Shown one piece after another: positions 10,757 to 14,565 of a stretch of 14,565 bases of DNA. Made by a program: the position numbers and the translations under genes. The notes under the pieces are model-generated. The model saw only the letters and a list, made by a program, of their open reading frames with translations, was not told the DNA's origin and did no database searches. The stretch comes from Smittium culicis (Eukaryota > Kickxellomycota > Harpellomycetes > Harpellales > Legeriomycetaceae): assembly GCA_001970855.1 (NCBI GenBank), contig LSSN01001782.1, positions 1-14,565 on the forward strand. Reading direction: 5' to 3'. Numbering within the stretch: position 1 is the stretch's first letter; each line of letters starts with the position of its first letter.

Positions 10757-12077
10757 ATGAGAAAAAGTAGATGGGATCAAAAATCTCACGATAAAAAACC
10801 TGAAGACCAACTTCCTTCACATTCCTCTGTATCTAAATACAATAATAAACACATCTCCGATTATTCGTCTCAGTATAAAGACCACGCTTCCAACAGTAGA
10901 CGAGATTCAAGAGATGATTTCGAGGACCGTTACTCCTCTCGAAAGTACTCTAGAAACGACTACGATGCAAAGTATCTAAAAAAATCAAGCCGTAGTCGCA
11001 GCCGTGATCGCGGAAGCAGCCACAACAGAAATCGTAAATATAGCCGTAGTCGTAGTCGTAGCCGCAGCCGAGATCGCGTGAGTTATCAGGATCACAAAAA
11101 TTCTGAATACCGTAGTCATAGAGCCCAAAGAAAGGCCACTCTTTCAAAACATAAGGATGGCTTGCAACTTGTTAAGGAGGATGCTCTTGTATCCAACGAA
11201 TATAAACCTGGAATGATTAAAATCAAAAATAAATGGGTTTACCCTGAAGACGAAGTAGTTTCCAACGAAGGAACTTGGGAACACAAAAAAAGATTAGAAG
11301 AAATGGAAAAAACCAAAAGTAATACCTTCCCCTTAAAACTTTTATGTGCTCTACCTTATTTCTCTTATTATTTGAAACCGCTATCTAACAAACTATCTTT
11401 CTTTTACATTTCTCTATTTTTTTTTCTAAAAATTCATCAAGGCGATGCTTTAAAAAGCACTGAAATGGCAAAAGGCTCACACCACATTGCTCATTTCTTG
11501 CCTAAAGACCAGTTAGAAGAATTCAATAAAAGAATTAGCCAAATTAAAAATTCGAGTAAACCAACACAATCAAACAACAATCTAATTGACAGCAATAATA
11601 TCGGATTTCAACTTCTACAAAAACAGGGCTGGAGCTCTGGCCAAGGATTAGGACTAGGAGCTCAAGGAATTACAGCACCTATAACCGCGTAATTACATTT
11701 TTTAACTGCGTTGAAAACTTTAAAAGTCTAATTCAATATTCAAGCTACTCCGTTTTTTAAAGTACAGAACTTATTTTATAATATTTTCTTCTAATTTTAG
11801 AACTCAATCAGACACTCAATCATCAGGGCTAGGCCAAAAACCTACTCATGAAATTTCTGCCGAAGATGACGAATTTGATCTCTATCGGAAAAAAATGATG
11901 CTTGCATACAAATATAGACCAAACCCACTAGTAAATATACCATTTATTCTTTTTAATTTATTTTCATATACACGACCCGATTTTCTCTTACTTCTTTTTT
12001 TTTTCTCTTCCCAACCGCTAAATCTGCTAATTTGTATTGAAATTTCATAGAATAATCCCCGTAGACAATACTACTAA
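10757..12077 (+). CDS. SUGP1: SUGP1-like RS-rich G-patch splicing factor, four exons, 321 aa
   Basis: Probable pre-mRNA splicing factor of the nucleus. Exons are 10757-11318, 11442-11688, 11801-11930 and 12051-12077, with GT-AG introns of 123, 112 and 120 nt; the phases join into one frame ending in TAA. The ATG at 10757 is the first in frame after a TAA at 10739-10741. Order of parts: basic N-terminus (KSRWDQK); an RS domain at about 77-106 with runs of Ser-Arg; a conserved patch around 158-185 (KWVYPEDEV, GTWEHKKR); HHIAHFLPKDQLEEF near 201-215; a G-patch at about 240-268 (NIGFQLLQKQGW, GQGLG, ITAPI); and an acidic patch, then RKKMMLAYKYRPNPL joined by splicing to NNPRRQYY at the C-terminus. 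That C-terminal signature is characteristic of SUGP1 and its plant homologue. In those proteins the G-patch recruits and activates a DEAH helicase (DHX15/Prp43). No SURP domain is visible, unlike human SUGP1. The tiny last exon encodes only eight residues plus stop. Confidence 0.9.
11319..11441 (+). other. Intron 1 of the G-patch gene: length divisible by three, no stop in frame
   Basis: Donor GTAATA and acceptor ATCAAG bound a 123-nt segment. A pyrimidine-rich run lies just before the acceptor. Without splicing the frame stays open, adding 41 mostly hydrophobic residues between Lys187 and the DALKS segment. The insert is unlike the polar protein around it, and homologues have continuous sequence here, so I call it an intron. 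A simple frame-finder would read through it. Confidence 0.85.
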
Positions 12078-12197
12078 ACCATAGTATTTATATGCTGTAA
12101 GAAAAATGCCATATCTCACAAAAGTATAAACCTACTTGTTTCCATCAACTTCATAAACATATTTAATACTGTATAAATATTTCACAACGCTTTTTTT

Positions 12198-12203
12198 AAT
12201 AAA
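12198..12203 (+). other. Candidate polyadenylation signal AATAAA for the G-patch gene
   Basis: AATAAA lies 120 nt after the G-patch gene stop codon, after a T7 run, at a normal distance for a fungal 3' UTR. In DNA this AT-rich the hexamer is common by chance, so the call is weak. Confidence 0.3.
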
Positions 12204-12899
12204 TTGACTTGTTCTATCTGATAAAGTATTTAAATTCTAGTTCTTTTTATTTTGTTTTAAGTCTATATCTGATTTTTATGCTACTGGTGAGCTAGTATCA
12301 TGAAATGCGTAACTTTCACTTGAACTATATAATAGGTATTATTAGGACATTTTATATTTTTGACAATTTAAAATCTGGTGTATGTTTGGCACATTCACGT
12401 ATACGATAGTGTAACCGAAGTTTTATACAAGCTTATTTACCTTTAATATTCAATTTACGAGTCTAGCTTATTGTGAAAATATATTATGTAAATATTGCTA
12501 GTTTATTAGAAAAACTCTTCTAATCATAATTAATTTTTATATTTAATAAAATTTTGTTAAAAAAAAGAATACTTTTCATACTAGTCACTTTGTTGTAATG
12601 TAATCGTGTGTGAAATTAATTTAAAGTTCAAAAGATATATACGACTTGATAGCTTGCTCTAGTTTCATTTTTATTAGAACTTTCTCGTCGTGCTTGTAAT
12701 ATTAAAAAGATATTTACGATGCGATTATGATTTAAAAGTAAATGTATATTTTTTTGAAATTCTACAATAACCAAATAACTTTTAGTTCTCGTTACTACTT
12801 TAACCCTTTTCCGTCCAAAGCTATATAAAACGTCCAAATTTATGATTCGTTTATAATTTAATGCATTTTTATTATTTGTTGTTAAACTTCAGTATACCA

Positions 12900-12924
12900 A
12901 TAATTCCAAAGGCCCTGGAATTAT
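12900..12924. repeat. Perfect 9-bp stem-loop, 7-nt loop
   Basis: ATAATTCCA at 12900-12908 pairs exactly with TGGAATTAT at 12916-12924 around the loop AAGGCCC. It is about 820 bp beyond the G-patch gene stop. It may be a relic of a palindromic repeat or chance structure. Confidence 0.5.
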
Positions 12925-13655
12925 ACTACTTTTATTGAGCATAGCTAACTATGTATAGTAGACTAAAAATAGCCTATTGCCCGGGGAAAGTGCTTATATG
13001 GTTTAGCACAGTTATCTAAATTTAGTAGTGCAATAGATGTCAAGTAACTTATAAAAAGTTTAGTGCAAATGAATTTAAAACTTGATTATATACAAGCCAA
13101 TAATGTTCGCATCAAATGACAAAAAAAAAAAGTGCACAGCAAACTAAAGGATAATAAATATAAATTTACAATGCATAAAAATATGACCAATTAGTATCCG
13201 ATTTGTAATATGATAAACCAATTGGAAAAGGAAACACGAAACACTATTTATAAATAATATAAAAAGTACCCATAACTTTGTAGCAAAATAATATATCATT
13301 TATATATTAGATTCGTAAAGATTATTGGATAACTTATACATAATTTTATTATGTGCGGCATTGCTTGTTTATTCCGTGTTGCTCGAGATTCCCTTTTTAG
13401 CGTACTGGCTCTTACCAATTAAAATGTGATTCTTAAGACTAGTTTAGGTGTCGCTCCTGGATTTGTAACTAGTTTCTTGTACATTAACTAATCGCTTGTC
13501 CTACCATCTTTATATATTCTTAGGAGTTATATCACATTTTTTAATTATTTGGAATTAGCTGTATCAATGGTTATTATTATTATACCTCTTATGTTCATTT
13601 TCTTGGAAATTGTCCATATAAAGTATATTAATAAGCCATGCCCATGGTTTCTTTG

Positions 13656-13674
13656 TAAAAGCTAATAGCTTTTA
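13656..13674. repeat. Perfect 8-bp hairpin with 3-nt loop, beside a second palindrome
   Basis: TAAAAGCT at 13656-13663 and AGCTTTTA at 13667-13674 flank the loop AAT. Just upstream, CCATG at 13636-13640 and CATGG at 13643-13647 form a 5-bp palindrome around CC. Both are short. Confidence 0.45.
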
Positions 13675-13775
13675 TTAGAGCGTCAACTCAAGCATATATC
13701 GATGTCTCTATGAGCTGAATGACTGTCTTAATGCCCATTTGCTCCGTTTTAAGTATTTTATTGATTGCGATTACT

Positions 13776-13890
13776 TATAGTATCGCAGTTAACTGGGATA
13801 TTATATCAGATTTAAAAATGTACAACAGGGATGTTGTACGATTTGTTATCTCAGACAAATATTTGCGGGCTGGAAGAGTCTAATATTCCA
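13776..13890. other. Cluster of four consecutive stem-loops
   Basis: Four hairpins follow one another within 115 bases: 13776-13797 (8 bp with one bulged T, loop TTATA); 13820-13839 (8 bp perfect, loop GGGA, which fits the stable GNRA tetraloop class); 13841-13860 (6 bp, 8-nt loop); and 13871-13890 (5 bp, 10-nt loop). No protein frame overlaps. This could be a structured non-coding RNA, a degraded palindromic element, or coincidence. No known RNA family is recognised. Confidence 0.35.
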
Positions 13891-14256
13891 ACTATTAACT
13901 TAAATAAAAAGAAAGTATAATTATATTTATTAGAATTATCAATGTAAACATTTTACATATCACATCGTTTGGTCATAAACTTTGGACCTCTCTCACATGG
14001 AAAATTTTTCTTTCAAGCGGCCCTATCAGAACACAGAGAATTATTAATTTTTTTATACACTTAGAAATTTTTGAAAATTAGTCTATTTTTTACACTTTTT
14101 TGTCATATTTCGTAAATAAAATCGTTTATAACATCAATACCGTTGCCGATACGGCATCAATCATTAATTAAACTTTGTTCAGCTTGCTTAGAGCAACAAC
14201 ATAGTATAGTTTAAAAAAACATTAACCTAAGCAAACTTTTGTTAAAAATTTTTTAG

Positions 14257-14565
14257 TACTGAAATTTGCAGTACGTACACCAAAACTCCAAAACAGACCG
14301 GTTTCACTACGAATCCTAAGACATCTTTGGGTGCATCTGAAACCTCACGGTCAGGAGTACAAGTTAAGTAAAAAAAATAACATAAAAAAATTTTTTTTTT
14401 TTGAAATCGGCGATCAAGATTCGAGATCCTGATCGGTCGACCAATTTTTGCTCACGAACCATCTGAAGCATCAACAACAGCTGTTGATAACGTTCTAATG
14501 AACGAATTCAGGCCCGTGAAGCGTAGGCGTGCTCGTCAGAACGAGCATGCAAACTCTACCACCAA
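14257..14565 (+). CDS. Unidentified partial coding-like region, possibly two exons, cut by the window edge
   Basis: Base composition rises sharply here and a protein-like frame appears. The first part, from about 14257 or 14272 to 14367, reads through KTPKQTGF and GASETSRSG, then meets TAA at 14369-14371. A second open frame follows a TGA at 14402-14404 and runs to the window end; it includes GRPIFAHEPSEAST and the basic stretch PVKRRRAR. The two frames join perfectly if a 51-nt GT-AG segment (14368-14418, donor GTAAAA, acceptor ATCAAG) is removed, giving VK then FEIL. That would be the shortest intron in the window. Possible upstream acceptors are AG at 14255-14256 and 14270-14271. I do not recognise the protein. 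It may be a host gene starting beyond my model, or the open end of a mobile element broken by a frameshift. The basic stretch could be a nuclear localisation signal. Confidence 0.4.

Larger units (their letters stand above)
12078..14245. other. Long AT-rich intergenic stretch, 3' of the G-patch gene
   Basis: No convincing protein or RNA gene is seen over about 2.2 kb. Frames are short; the longest minus-strand frame (12628-12837, 69 codons) lacks any motif. The first 100-200 bases should be the 3' UTR of the G-patch gene. Perfect small hairpins lie at 12900-12924, 13656-13674 and 13776-13890. A 23-codon frame at 13351-13422 begins Met-Cys-Gly-Ile but does not continue into anything recognisable. 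Confidence 0.6.

Noticed and set aside
12628..12837. 69-codon minus-strand frame
   Set aside because: It has no motif, lies in AT-rich intergenic DNA, and its composition is what chance would give.
13351..13422. 23-codon frame starting Met-Cys-Gly-Ile, like class II glutamine amidotransferases or asparagine synthetase
   Set aside because: Only four residues match, the frame stops at once, and no later exon with a RGPD-type motif or synthetase domain was found downstream.
14405..14435. Possible tRNA B-box-like sequence near GATTCGAGATCC
   Set aside because: It lacks the invariant GTTCRA core, and there is no A-box, acceptor stem or cloverleaf around it. It is better explained by the open reading frame there.

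Overview
This is a eukaryotic nuclear fragment. It is very AT-rich, with protein genes interrupted by short GT-AG introns (78-295 nt) and a decayed non-LTR retrotransposon tail. Gene content and intron style suggest a fungus. Strong AT bias, many introns and a retained SUGP1-type splicing factor fit an early-diverging lineage (Harpellales/Kickxellomycotina-like) better than a yeast, but this lineage call is inference from style, not from a marker comparison.

Layout. 1-930: AT-rich intergenic DNA with two small GC-richer patches. 1011-1532 (-): 5'-truncated tail of a LINE-type reverse transcriptase, followed on its 3' side by a 14-base homopolymer. 1743-6891 (-): largest subunit of RNA polymerase III (RPC1), five exons, reconstructed as 1481 aa with intact zinc ligands and catalytic aspartates. 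6892-8021: intergenic. 8022-9735 (-): PLP-dependent kynurenine aminotransferase (BNA3/KYAT type), five exons including a 36-nt microexon, 428 aa. 9736-10756: shared upstream region between two divergent genes. 10757-12077 (+): RS-rich G-patch protein resembling the C-terminal part of SUGP1, four exons, 321 aa. 12078-14245: long AT-rich gap with no gene I can support, containing several perfect small hairpins. 14257-14565 (+): GC-richer coding-like island running off the window.

The three complete genes are housekeeping genes (tRNA/5S transcription, tryptophan/kynurenine metabolism, pre-mRNA splicing). They show no sign of being a functional cluster; each has its own introns, and strand order is - - +. 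I found no convincing tRNA, rRNA, snRNA, CRISPR array or complete mobile element. I did not find a clear undescribed system. The best leads are the unidentified coding island at the right edge, the SURP-less SUGP1-like protein with a frame-preserving stop-free intron, and a hairpin cluster at 13776-13890.
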